This document shows, in pieces, positions 1-13,376 of a stretch of DNA of 64,000 nt. The DNA comes from Rotaria sp. Silwood1. Lineage: Eukaryota; Rotifera; Eurotatoria; Philodinida; Philodinidae. The stretch's first letter is position 1. The number at the start of each line of letters is the position of its first letter. A model generated the notes under the pieces. The model did no database searches. It saw only the letters and a program-made list of their open reading frames with translations, and was not told the DNA's origin. The stretch is taken from contig CAJNOP010000020.1 of NCBI GenBank assembly GCA_905250075.1, positions 2,536,862 through 2,600,861 on the forward strand, written 5' to 3'. Made by a program: the position numbers and the translations under genes.

Positions 1-1142
1 TTGCCCATTCATCTATTCTATTTATGTTGTCAACAACAATAATATACTAGTAAAAGTCGTTTTTTTGTTTATAAATGTGTATATCATTAGTGAAGAAGTC
101 GTGCGAAAGATTATCTATTCTTCCATTACAATTATCGTTGCATATATTAAAACGACAATGAATATATTCAAGTAATTGTCAGTATATCATTTATTTTCAT
201 TAATGTTTTTTTTTTAATGTTTTTCTTCTCCCCTCGATTTTTTATCTGGATCATAAAAGTTAATAATATTAGTGTTAATAGTAAACTAATACATTCGATT
301 ATATAGAGTTTTTTTGTTTTTTTTTTTTTTGGTTTTCTCATCATTATTTCGATATTTGGAAATAGAATGATGTAACACTTAAGATTGTTCTTTATTAAAG
401 ATAGTGTCAAGTTATGTTTATTTCATTGTGTTGAGTAAAGAATGTCCTTCGATGATAGCAGAAATAGTTGTTGATTGATATTATGAATCATTCATCCATC
501 GTACACACAAATGATTATTACAGTAATAATCAAAATGCTTGCATTCATTCATTCATTCATTCATTCATAAAACAAAACGTGTTCATCACCTGAAATAGCA
601 AAATTAACTCGAGTGATTTTTGTCAAGGTTTTTTTTCTTCATATGAACATTCGAATAAAAGCCAAAGAAGAAGAAGAAGAAAAAATTTGATCCATTGTAC
701 ATTATACCTAGGCAAGGAGAAAAAAAAAAAGAGAAACGAACGATAAAGAATATACATGAGATTGTTCTGATTTTTGTATAATAAGCATATATAGAAAGAG
801 TCTAGTAACCTATTATGTCAAGTCGTTTTTTCTTTTCTTCTTTTCTTTTTTTTTGAGTGGCATCATGCATTCAACCATAAACTATGTGCTGATGCTGTTT
901 TTTCTTTTCTTCTCTTCTCGTTATTGTTGAAAAGTATTTAAAAAAAAAAAAAAGAAATTGTTCGTTCGCTGTATGCCTACGCAGATAAAAACAGCATTGT
1001 ATTAAAAAAAAATAAAGTAAATTGACAGTCCCACTTTCGCTTTTCGCTTTCTCTTCGCGATACATCTCTACGATAAAGAAGGAATTAGATGTCAATGCAT
1101 GATCTTTATTGCAGATGGAATGCCATCAATATTACTACCAAA
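1..1142. other. 5' flank, no gene recognised
   Basis: AT-rich spacer with long T and A homopolymers, an (ATTC)n microsatellite at about 542-567 and a GAA repeat near 667-680. Open frames here are low-complexity (Lys/Phe/Ile-rich) and show no domain. The end of the stretch (about 1075-1114) is pyrimidine-rich and closes with TTTATTGCAG just upstream of the NCK-like start, so it could hold a 5'UTR intron or trans-splice acceptor for that gene. Confidence 0.6.
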
Positions 1143-3077
1143 ATGCAACACAATAATAATAGTATTAGTAAGTGTAATTAATTAGAATATTAATGTAGAT
1201 CTTTTTTGTTGTTGTTCTGTTTTGAATTATTTAGATGCTGGTGAAATTGTAGTTGCTAAATTCAACTATAATTCACAAGATAGTCATGAATTAACTATTG
1301 TTAAAAATGAACGTCTTATATTACTTGATGATACATGTCTATGGTGGAAAGTAAAACGTGTCGATTCCGATGATACTGGGTAAGTACATGAAACAGTTGT
1401 CGACTACTAATTATAAGTGATTCATTCCCTATATACATGTTCATTTCTTTTCTTGTTCCTAATTATAGTTAATCCATAAGTATGTATATGATTGATGTAA
1501 ATTATTCATTATATTCATACTCTTGAGACAATATTCTTTGCTAGTGTCTCATTTATTTTATTGTTTTAATTTCATTTTCTTAATAAAGATCATTTCGTAT
1601 AAAATAATTATTTTAATGTCTATAATTTCCATCTGGCAAAAAAAAAAAAAAAGAAATGCATAATTATCCTTGATCATTTAACACCGACAAAAAAAAAGTT
1701 CATCTTTCTGTCATTTTGCAAATGCATACACATCTGTCTCATCTTTCACATAAATATACATATATAGACATTTGTGTTATTATGCAAATCTTAAGTGTAT
1801 TATATGATTATATTATAATAGTAGATATAATGAAAGTGTATATACATAAATGTATTTTTTTTTTGTCTTAAGATACATTCCATCAAATTTTGCTCGACGT
1901 GAAAAACGTTCATTACTTGATAAAATAATATCAAAACGTCTTGGAAAAAAATCCATTTTAGCACATAGTCATCATACTGAACGTGTTATTTCTTCTGCAC
2001 TTGTTAAATTTCGTTATGATGCTGAAAGGTAAATCCGAAAAAAAAAACATAGCAGAAAATTCAATTGAAATTTAATTATTCCTTATCTTATATTTTTTTT
2101 TTAGTGAAGATGAAATTAGTTTAAATCAAGGTGTATGGGTAAATGTTTTACAAAAGAAAACTGATGGTTGGTGGCTTGTACAATATGAAAAACAAATTGG
2201 ATGGTTTCCATCAAATTATCTTGTTGAAGTAAAACAGAAAAATTTCAAATTAAAATTTTGAAAATAAATAAATAAATTTTGTTTTTTTTAAAAGAAAACA
2301 TCTGATAGTTTAAATTCTTTAACTGTATTAAATCAAATAAATAATCAACAAAATTCACCATTATCATTATCATCAAATGGTCTTTCATCATCAAGTAGTG
2401 CTAATTCAAATTTAATTGAAAATCATAATCATCAACAAATTCGTTATAATTCACATCCATTACATATAACAAATTCAAATAATGAATATGAATTTGTTAT
2501 TAAACCATCAAAATTTGCACATTCAGATGGTAAACTTGATATATGTAATAATGATAATTTAAATGATGAACAAAAAATAAATTCATGTTCAGCATTAATA
2601 GAACATAATGATTATTCAACATCAACAATAATTAATGAATTAAAAACTTTAACATTAAATAATTCACCTTATATTAATGAAATTTGGTATTATGGTTTAT
2701 TAAGTCGTGATGAAGCTGAAAAATATTTAAAATTATATGGAAATGAAAAAGGCGATTATCTTATACGAGACAGTGAACGACGAGTATTAGTTTTTGTTTT
2801 ATATTTTAAAATTCATTTATTGTTTTTTTTGTTTTGTTTTCAATAGATTGGAAATTATTCATTAAGTATTCTTGATGATATTAATACAATTCGTCATTTT
2901 CGTATTGAATTATCTGATGATGGTAGTCAATATATAATTGGTAAACGTTCATTTAATACATTAAATGAACTTATCGAACATTATAAAATTCATCCGGTAT
3001 TTGATGCTGATCAAAATAATAAACTTTATTTAAATAAACCATTGATTATAACGAATTCTAATCATCATATACTATAA
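1143..3077 (+). CDS. NCK: NCK-like SH2/SH3 adaptor lacking the third SH3
   Basis: Cytoplasmic adaptor expected to couple phosphotyrosine receptors (SH2) to actin regulators (SH3). Six exons join in frame: 1143-1167, 1235-1379, 1873-2028, 2105-2228, 2295-2783, 2847-3077, giving 389 residues. SH3-1 is about residues 12-64 (IVVAKFNYNSQ, LLDDTCLWWKV, YIPSNF) and SH3-2 about 98-150 (ALVKFRYDAE, DGWWLVQYE, GWFPSNYL); both align with SH3-1 and SH3-2 of vertebrate NCK1/2. The SH2 is about 280-383 (WYYGLLSRDEAEKYL, the phosphotyrosine-binding GDYLIRDSE, ELIEHYKIHPVF). Residues about 151-279, where NCK normally has SH3-3, are a Ser/Asn/Leu-rich low-complexity linker. The ATG at 1143 was chosen because it alone joins exon 2 in phase; ATGs at 1115 and 1120 are out of phase. 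GRB2/CRK were considered, but the SH3-SH3-SH2 order and the linker after SH3-1 fit NCK. Confidence 0.9.
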
Positions 3078-5646
3078 TTATTTATTTGTTTTTATGTTTT
3101 GTACATATGTACGAATATATGTCGAGAGTGAGAGAGTGAGTGAGAAAAAAACATCAAGAAAAGCTCAAAGAACATTTTTTTTTGTTTGTTTTGTTTTTAA
3201 AATAAGAAATATGGCTAAAATTTGTATGTCAGGTTTTTTTTTTTCTTTTTTTTATTATTATTTGTTTGTTTTTTTGTCCTTGATAATAATGATGTGTGTT
3301 CGTTGCTTGTTTGAGGAAAAAAAAAAAAAAGAAGAAATCATCCATTAAAAAATAATAAATTGCATACTATGCATAGGAATCAATTATCAAATGAATTGTA
3401 ATTAATGAATGTTTGATTCGAAGACGAAGAAATGAAAAATATAATATGTGTCTACTCAATAGGTTTTTTATAGGTTGATAAATTGCACTGTATTTTCAGT
3501 CAAGTTAGATACATTCATATAATAGCAAATGTATCTATATGACATATAAAAATGTGTCGTCCGATGATATAATGTGTTATGATGCAAGTTTGTAGACTTT
3601 GTTTGTTGGTTTGTTTTTTTTTTTTTTGAAGTATAACTTATATTGATTTGAGAAATATACAATATTAATTTTATCTGTTTGATAGTTTTAATGATTTGTT
3701 TATTTTGATATTCTATTGAAGAATTTGAAATGTAATCTATTAACATGACCTTTTCTATAAACTCTTGAATATTATGAAATAATTGTTTTATTTGTAGGAA
3801 TTTTTATGATATTTGTTGATCAAATATATATTAAGTCAATATATAAATACTTGGATATAAGTATATCTCAACAAAATTTATATTACTTATCAAATATTTA
3901 ATTAATCAATAAATATAGGTTAAGTATAGATCATTTTTATTTAAATATTATTTTCTTTTTCAAGATACTATTTATTTGAATTTTACATGAATATATAAAT
4001 GTCAAAAATATAAATTCGTAAATTTCAATTATATAAGCAACATATCTATCAATAAAATTATTTTCTTGGTATTGACTTTCACATGAAATTATTTAACTTA
4101 TGTTTGATCGGAAAGTTTATTATTCACATAATTAAAATAGAATTATCAAGTATTGGAATAACATATAAAATCTAACCTTTAACCACTCTACTAATGCTAT
4201 AGAATCTAATGAAATATCGAATTTACCTCAGGGGAATATATCATCTTCTCAGAAGATTCAAAAGTAATTTTCGATAAATGAAAATTTATCAACACATTTC
4301 TCATCGAATATCAATCAAGACAAGTAGGGTGCTAATGTGTGTGTTGTTTCGACACGTAACCACAAGATACTGTATTCAAACCTAAGTACCATATCAACCA
4401 GAGAATAACCCTGGAAAAGTCAAGAATATTTTTATGTGTCACGGATTACTCGTCCGATAACATGTTGACTAGGTTGTGACATACAACAGTTGCTCTCGTC
4501 TCTAGTGAATATATGTCCGTAGGACAAGAATTTTATGTCAACCTGCCCTTCTATCCAAATTTATAGCTAGTATCAATCTATTGACATATTGAGTCTATCG
4601 CTAGAAAGCATACCAGATCACGATGTAGTTTCAAGATAAACTTATTCTTCTTTCTTTCCGATAGAAGTAAATTTTCCAAATCTAATTGTGTTAGTTAAGT
4701 CTTATTTGCTCATTAACCTAGATAATATCACCAATTATTTAACATTGTCTTTTTTTGTATATATATATTTTTTTTCATACTGAAGCATAATGTGTGCAAT
4801 GTGAACAGCTGATAAATAACAACAAACGCGGTTGAGTGATGAAAATAAAACCAACGAACAAAGGAAAAAAAAACAAAGCACTAAAAGAAAAACAAATAAT
4901 AAATAGAATGAATACGCTCTACAAACAAACGAAAAACTAAAAAGCAACAAAAATAAAGAAAAAAAAAAAACCACTTCAGGAATGCGCTGCGAATATATTC
5001 ATAGAGGAGAAAAAGAAAGAAGAAAAAAATATCAGCATCTGACTTGTCAGTGACATGCCTGTTATTTGGATGGCGATCGGGTATAAATATATGTGTATAA
5101 AGGAATTTCTCGCTTTTCCGACAAAGAATAAAACAACTGACAAAGATTAATAAAAAAAAAAACACAGAACATTGAAAGAAAAATTTCCTACTGATCTCTG
5201 CTATTTTTTGACATACGAAACTAAACAATAAAAAATCATAAAGAGAAAAAAAACATTTTTTTTTTTTGTTTTTGTTTTTTCGATAGTAAATTGTACATAA
5301 ACGATATGGACGGTGATGTACGAATGGACAAAAGATAGAAACGAAAGAAAAAAATATATATATTTCGGTAGCAACAAGGTATAACGTACACCGGTAAAGA
5401 GATTCTCTCAATGATAAAAATGAGATTACAATTTTGTTTTTTGCTGTTTCGATATACAGATCATTTCAATTCGAGACAAATGCATATCTTTTTTTTGATT
5501 TTTTTTTGTTTGAATGAAACATTCGAATTTTAGGACATTTCAATTGATGTCGTTTGTAATCGAAGTGATTTTCTAATTGATTTTAAACGATGTATACGAG
5601 TTCTACGTATATGATTAGGACTCGGACCTCAAAGAAAAGAATAATT
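3078..5646. other. Convergent intergenic spacer (NCK-like / NPC1 3' ends)
   Basis: No coding exon recognised. It carries the 3'UTRs of two convergent genes, with AATAAA-like signals near 3353, many poly-A/T runs, and one copy of a diverged dispersed repeat at about 4300-4620. Open frames near 4735-5411 on the minus strand are Phe/Lys homopolymer artefacts. Confidence 0.6.
4300..4620. repeat. Diverged dispersed repeat, copy 1
   Basis: Shares collinear blocks with about 8800-9070: CCACAAGATACTGTATTCAA here against CCACAAGATATTGTTTTCAA there, then GAATAACCCTGGAAAA against GAAATAACCCTGAACAA, then GATAACATG..TGACATACAACA against GATAACATA..TTACATACAACA. No terminal repeats or coding potential are evident. 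Boundaries are approximate. Confidence 0.7.
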
Positions 5647-8600
5647 TTAAATAATTAAATTCATTTTTTCTTTTTTCTTTTTTATGTTACCAATATAGCT
5701 GAGTAAAACAGGCAAAAATATTAAGCCATGAGCAGCACCAAATGAAACAATGCAAATGAACATTCGAAAATAAAATATATGAAAAAGTTGAGAATGTGAA
5801 AAGCCAAGTACAACAATGCCACCAATTTTTGTTAATGTTATACCACTAAAAACCTAAATAAAGATCAAAGAATTTTGTATTAGTTCGAAATTTTTTTAAT
5901 CAATATAAATAAATAATTTTAACATACTGAACTGCCCATATAAGCAAGTGCTTTTTCAGCTCGTTTTAAACGTGAAGTTTTAGCTGATAATATAAAATCA
6001 CGACATATATGTGCACAAAATTCAAGTGATATGCCAACTGACATAACAAGATTGACAAGTGAAATAGCATTCATTTCAATATTCCATATATACATCATAG
6101 CTATCATATCACAAGTTATCCTAAAAGAAATATAGGATTAAAATTTTAGTTTTACAATAACTCTCAAAATTATTCGATCAAATTAATTTTCAATTATCAT
6201 AAATACTAATAAATAGTCTAAAATATAATTTTTAAAGTGAATTTTATTTTCAACAAGAATTTCTGAATATGAAAATGATTGTAAATTTTTCAGGGATAGA
6301 GTTTTCGAAGAGCTGAACTTTTGCAAATAGTATTCTTTTTGAACTATTTAGATTAATAGAGCTGGTAATTCTCTACAAAATGAAACAATTTTCACTTATC
6401 TACATTTATCAATCATAAGGAAGGTATAAAAGTCGTTCTTTCATATAGAAAAATTATTTTTGTGACTTCTGTAAGATTTTTTATTAGCATTTAAGACAGC
6501 GAAAAATATTTGAAAATAAATCCGATAGAATAAATTTCGCATCTACTTTGTTTTAAATCTTTATGTTGAATAATTTCATTTCAACAATAAACGAAATCTT
6601 TTTAAGAAATTTCTTACATAGAAATAGTTAATGTTATTATAAATGCTGACATAATATCAAGACCAAGTAAAATAAATGTAGCAACAAAAATAGCTCCTGC
6701 TGATATTGATAAATTCATCAGTGCATCATGCCAAATAGTTAAATATTGTTCATAAAATACATAAAATATACTAAAACGAAAAATAATATTCTTATTGTAT
6801 GAATTAAACACTTTCTTCATACCTGTATGGAAAAACTTCCACATCATAACCAGCTGCTTTTAATGTTCGTGTTATATTATCTGTTAAAATATATGCTTGT
6901 TGCATCGCTTCTATAAAATCACCTGAACTTATTAAAAGACTATGATAACCCATAATTAAACTTGTTTCTACACTTTTATCTTCAGCTGATAATGTTACAC
7001 TACTACCATGTGCTGCATGACCACCTTTAGCACATTTATAATTTGGATTATCTTTTAAAAAATATGGTAAAAACATTCTAAATTCATCTTGTGTTAAACT
7101 TTCACGTGTTGTACTACGTGTGCAAAGATGACAATTTGCATTTGATGGTGCATTGGTGGAACAAAAATCTCCTGTCGTTTCATATAAACGACAACATGGT
7201 GTTGCACCACGATGACGTAACCAATCATAATAATCATCAAGCCATGTTGTACCTATTTGAGCTATACGTGTTTCAAATGGACGTAACGATGCAATACCTA
7301 ATTGATTTCCCATTGATTGAGGTGAACAACCAGCACTTGAACATATTAGATTACTTGCAGTTACATCAGCATAATTAATACCTAAAAACAAACAAAATTA
7401 TGTGTTTTATATAATAAAAAGAAAAAAATTTCGAGAAATTTATTTCTTATTACCTTGTTTAATAACGAAATAGACAGGTGGTCCAACAGCAAAATATTCT
7501 CTTAATGCTGAAAAATAATCAATCATATATGAATCTTTTGCCATTGTTATATCTTGTTCTAAACCAACTTTAACATATGGTAATAAAGCAATACTCATTG
7601 CTAACCATGTAAAAAATAAAAATATAACTGTTGGTCGTACATAACGATTCATTATAAATGGTGCATAATAACGTTTAAATAAACCAAATAAAAATCCATC
7701 CATTTCCATTAGATGTTCTTCACATGGTTCTATTTTTGATGATTGAGGAAAAACATTTTTATTTGATTCATTAGATTTTATTGATGCTAATGGTGTTGGT
7801 AATGGATTCGGAGATGTTGGTGTAGAAGGTTTTTTTTTACTAATTTTAGGTGTAAACCAACTGACTTGTGGTAAACTAAAACCACGAGATTTATTATCTG
7901 GTTTTTTACGTGGAAGTTGTAAACAACAAAATACATCAATACGATTTTCAATTGTTCGTTTATGATCAAGTGTTATAAATGTAACAAATATTGTTATTTG
8001 AAGAAAAAAATCAATTAAAACAGATACAGCTGCATATAAACTGAATAAACGTACAGCTGGCATTGGTGTTAATGCACCAAGAAAAAATGCAATACTTTCA
8101 GATACAGATGTTAATAACATAGCTGGACCTACACGACCAACAATACGACCTATTTGACTTTCAACATCTTCATCGGGTAAAAGACGATCACGTTGAATTG
8201 ATTGAGTTAATATAAATATATTATCTATTGAATGAATGAATAAAAGAAAATTTTTCTATAGAAACATATTGTCTATTATATTTAATTTGAAAAGGAAATT
8301 GTTTTGTTTAAATTCTCTATAGACATTTGTTTATTTTCAAAAGATCTGATAATAATGAATATTTTCTCTTTGAAAATAGTAATCACATTATTTCTCATAC
8401 AATGATTCTGTATCTCAAAGAATAAACTGATCGATCTGTTACTATCAATTCTATTGAAAATTCATATATAGCATTTCAACACTAATAATGAAATATGTAT
8501 TAGAATAGTAATGCTACATTTCATTGTAACTCTCTATAGATGTGTTAATCATGTTTATAAGAATGCAATAGTTTATTCTATGTCTACTATAGGAAATTAA

Positions 8601-11600
8601 TATATAATATAATAGTTTGGTCTACAATGGTTTAGATCAAAGTCATAATCAAGTTTTTATTTAAATTTTATATTTGAATAAAACTGATTTGATTTAAAGA
8701 AAAACATGTTTTTTTTTTTTTTTATTAGTGAAAAAGAATAAAATTTCTGATATTTCTTTTCTTAGTAATTAATATAATATCCTTTAGAACTTTACTCACT
8801 AAGATAAAACACTTATTATATCCTATGTGAATCTACTGAATGACTATGTAGTTCGACATATATCCACAAGATATTGTTTTCAAACCTTGATATCATCAAT
8901 CATGAAATAACCCTGAACAAATCACTAATGACTGTTTGTTTTGGATTATCTTCCTGATAACATACCGATTACATTGTTACATACAACATCTGCTATTGTC
9001 ATCAGTTAACAAGTATGAGGATCGCAAAAACTCTGCGTCAGGCTAGGCCTGTGTCCTTAGCTACAACTAACATGAAGGTATCAGATTACTGAAACTGTCG
9101 ATAGACGGTAGCGAATTATGATCGAAAAAAAACATGAGTATTCTTTCTATTTTCTTTCTCTTTGACTTACCAACACCAACAGCTAATACAAGAAATGGTA
9201 TAACTTCAAATATAATTAATGTTGTTGGAATTTTCATATATGAAAAAATACCAACACTAGACCATACACTAAGAGTAACAAGTGCAACACCAGCAATACC
9301 TAATGAAACTTTCATATCAACAAAAAGATGTCGAATATTTCTTATTCGACCTAATGCAATAGCAATATAAAGAAACATAATTAAATATGATATAAGTACT
9401 GTTTTAATATCTGATTTTGATTCACGTTCAATTTCATCTTCAATTGATCTTTCAGCACGATATTTAACATTAAACCATTCTGAACGATATGTTTTCATAT
9501 ATTCTAAAAAATGTTTTTCCCATAAAAGTGTATTTTCAAGTTTTTCATTAACACTTTCTTCATTTTTACGTTGATTATTTATTGTTATTGTTATAATAAG
9601 TGCTTGAGCTTTAGCATAATCTGGTACACCATCATGTGATGGAAATGCACCAAGTACCATATAAGGATCAATAGGACCACCATATTTACCCATACATGTA
9701 CGATGAAATGATTTTGTTTGTTGTGTTAATGGTGCTTGAATACATTCAAGATATTGTGATGGATATAAACGTTCTTTTAATAGAAATGTTAAATTATTTT
9801 GATGATATTGAAATAATGATAATATAGCACAATTATTATTATCGGGTTCAAGTGGTTTATAACAAGTATCATTTAAATAAATTACTTTACCAGATCCAGT
9901 TGTTACATTAAAATTTTCAACAAATAATTGTAAACGTAATGCATCAAGAAGAAAATTTCGTTCAAATACAGGTCCAAATGTATATTTTTCTTCAGCTTCT
10001 AATGGAGTTTTATATAGAAGACTAATAGTTTTATTAATTTTTGGTACAAGTATTAAATGTGCAATACGATAAAAAGGTCTAAAAGTAAATTATTTGTTTT
10101 AATTTATAAATACATAAATAAAACAAAAAAAAAATAAGTTTTTTTACCCAAATTTTTCATCAAAATATGCTTTTTCTTGACGTGCTCGAGAATTTGATGC
10201 TACCCAAAGATCAACTGGATCTGTTGTTACTGTATAATAACGACTACCAAAACATAAAACAAATATTATTGTTACTACAGGTATAATTGTATATCTTGGA
10301 TTGTAAGCACAAAATAGACCAATACTAAAAATATACAAAATAAACTATTATTTTCAATAGGAATATAAAATACATACGCAGTAAATATACGATGTAAACC
10401 ATCATCAATTGTTATTCCTATTCGATCTAAGAAACCACTTGGTTTTTCAGTAAATGATGATTCAGAATCAGATTCATCTTTATTTTGAACTTCATTGAGA
10501 TTTTTTGTTTCACATTCAATTCCATCTAGTTGATCATTTCGCATATCTAACAAGCAAAAAAAAACAAGAACAAAATATTTTCTCTTTTTTTTTTAAATTA
10601 AAATTTTTTTGCTTACTTTCAGCAAGATAATTTTTTTTATTACTTTTTATATTCCATATACATATAAGTAAACATGAAAAAATAAATAAAATAACAAATA
10701 TAATATAAACTCCAATAGCAATAATTGTTACAATATGAAGTTGATAAATTTTTAATTTAAATCTTTGTATTATTGTACTATTTTTAGGAATAGAAATATC
10801 TTTTTTTGTATGATTTACTTTTGGACACATTGCATTACAATCCATACAAGTACATTTTTCTCTTGATAAATATGGTAATACAACTGGTTCATCACAAGCA
10901 AACATTTTTGCTTTTGATGGTTTAAATTTACGTTTTATTTCAGGATCATAATATGTACCATTAACAAAAACAAATTCAATTTTAATTGGTGCTTGAGCAT
11001 TTTTTAAACCAATATATTGAAATAATTTTTTAACATCACATGCACGATTTAATGAACCACATAAAACATCGACAGCATATTGAAAATTAATACGAACACT
11101 CCTTTTCAATAGAAAAAGAAAAATTATGATTATTTAAATTAATGAAAAAAAAAATAATGTCTTTTTATTACCAACATGAATTTATAAAATCATTTGCTTG
11201 TTTTTCTGATATAAAATATCGTATTTTAGTAATAACTTCAACTTTTTCAACAGGTTTTGTAACACTTTTTGATGTAACTGCATCTGCATCTACTGCTTCT
11301 TCAGGATCAACATAATCATCTAGAGCCCAATCATTTCTTATTCCAACATCATCATTTTCTTTAACAGAAACTTCTTCAGTAGGTCGAGTTATATTAGACA
11401 ATTCTAATGGCCATATAAATTGACTATGTTCTGGATTACAAGACATTTCACAAAAAATACGTAAAAAATTAAAATAACATGATGGACATCGACCAATTAA
11501 ATTATCAAGAATATATTTAAATTTTTGTATTTCAGCTAATTGTTTTCGATCACAACATAAAAGAGGTGAAACACCTTGAAAAATAAAAGAAAAAAAACAA

Positions 11601-11909
11601 CATTTTATTTGTTTTTTTCTCTGACAATAGAAACTCAATCGAATAAGAAAATTAACCTTCAGTTGTTGGAATATGTGGACATATTTCATTTAAAAGACTA
11701 ATATCTCCTAATGGTAATGGTTTTGGTTTACCATTTCGATAGACTTGATTAAAACCATCACGTATACCTTCATACCAAATACATTCTGATGAAATGTATT
11801 TAAACTTAAAAAAAAATAAAAAGGAAATTTTATTTTTATTTTGTTGTATTCTATAAGACATTAAACTTACACAAATAAATATAATCAAAGATAGTAATGT
11901 GTATTTCAT
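5647..11909 (-). CDS. NPC1: NPC intracellular cholesterol transporter 1
   Basis: Late-endosomal/lysosomal 13-TM protein that takes cholesterol from NPC2 and passes it to the limiting membrane. Twelve exons join in phase (high to low): 11909-11871, 11804-11657, 11574-11172, 11101-10617, 10546-10378, 10324-10148, 10078-9171, 8224-7454, 7381-6823, 6770-6618, 6120-5928, 5853-5647, about 1403 residues (human 1278). Exon 1 encodes a signal peptide ([13 protein letters not shown]). The Cys-rich sterol-binding N-domain shows LLCCD and [20 protein letters not shown]. The middle luminal region has [17 protein letters not shown]. The sterol-sensing domain has [21 protein letters not shown] and [18 protein letters not shown]. 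The C-domain has SASDFIEAM-like sequence and [25 protein letters not shown]. The human Cys31/Cys42 equivalents are absent, and two insertions are present (see findings). The C-terminus lacks the human dileucine LLNF signal. Introns are short except 8225-9170 and 6121-6617. Confidence 0.97.
8800..9070. repeat. Diverged dispersed repeat, copy 2 (NPC1 intron)
   Basis: Lies inside the 946-nt NPC1 intron between exons 7 and 8 and aligns collinearly with 4300-4620 through several 12-18 nt blocks, with small indels between them. The two copies are much diverged, so insertion is old. No inverted termini or open frame were seen. Confidence 0.7.
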
Positions 11910-13376
11910 TACGCCGTAAAACGAAAGTTGTCCTTCATATGTTATATTATTGAGAGCATATAATTTTTCTTTTTTTTTTGTTTTGTTTTTATGTCTCTTA
12001 CCTGAATGTTTTATTTCGTTGTTAGTATCGTAACGATGTAAATTGTAGAAAAATGTGCCTTGTTGTATTTTTCTTTCTTTCTTTGATCAATCAGAAGATG
12101 AATTCATGCCGCTAATACTTGAAAAAAAATGAGGTTCACTTTTAAATATAGATAATACTATTTGACCCAAAATAATAAGAAACAAACGTATTTGATTAAA
12201 ATTTGACGTAAATATGTGAGAATGACAGATGAATAAACATTAACATTAAGCGATTTCGTATAGGTATGATGGTTTTATTCAATGAAATAAAGAACCTTAG
12301 ATTTTTTTTTTTGCTTCTTTTATTGATTCATTATGTCTTCATCATCAGCTGTGCAGTCTACTACTATTTATCCATTCTTTTATTATTTCTTTACTCAGAT
12401 TTCGTATAAATAGCAACATGAACCAATCAACAGCGAGACAAACATCGAACCATACATTTCTCTTCCTTCTTTGATATTCTTAGCATCCATCGCAAAATCT
12501 TGATGTTTTTTTTGTTCCTCTGTACCTCACGCCCTCTCCACATTCTCCTTACATCTCCTCTAGATTTTTTCCTCTTTATGACGCACCATTAAAGAACTAC
12601 AATATTTGAAATTTCTTTTTTCTCGTCCTTCCTCGATGTTGTCATGTCAACATGGGAATCGTGCCAACTTATTATTTTCAAATGCAAAAAAAGAAATAGT
12701 TATCATGCATAAAACATGAATCTTATGTTGATATGCATTGAAAAAAAAAAACATAATAGACAAAACAAAAAAAAAAATTTAAGTGTATTATTCAATCATT
12801 GAAGTTTGTAAAGTAACTGTATTTTAGGTTTTCTATAAATTATTTCAAATATTCACCTTATGTTTATCTAAGAAAACCACTCAATCGTTTTAAGTAGTCA
12901 ATAATGTGACATAAAAAAATACAAACAAGGTCTTAAAAGCATGTAAACAATTTGTTTTTTCAATTAGAAAAATGTATTTTAAAATGTACATTATCATCTA
13001 GCGTCCTATTTTTTTTTTGTTTCTTTTCAAAAGATCATTTTGCATTTAAATAAATCGATAAATATTCTTTTAAATAGTTTCAATTAAAAATACATATTGA
13101 TTTTTTGTTGTTATCATTAGCATTGTTAGCAAATATTGACTGTGCTATTAGTGATAAAATACATCAATTTATATCAAATAACGATCTGATGTTGATGTTT
13201 ATTAGGTCTTTTTTTGTTTGCTCATCATCATGATTGATATATTAAAACGCATGTGTTTTTTTTTTGATAGATAAAATAATTAGAACAACAGTAACAAGAC
13301 AAGACAAAAAAAAAAAACATTTATGATGAGACGTATCATTTTTTGGGCTTGTATTTTTTTTTTCGTATTTTCTTTT
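11910..13376. other. Intergenic spacer NPC1-EIF3L
   Basis: Upstream flank of NPC1 and 3' flank of EIF3L, both on the minus strand. It is AT-rich with A/T homopolymers, and a more C-rich stretch occurs at about 12440-12660. No exon, RNA gene or repeat recognised. The NPC1 promoter should lie in the part next to 11910. Confidence 0.55.

Noticed and set aside
4735-5411. Long minus-strand open frames rich in Phe/Lys/Cys
   Set aside because: They run through A/T homopolymers, show no domain, and lie in the 3' flank of two convergent genes.
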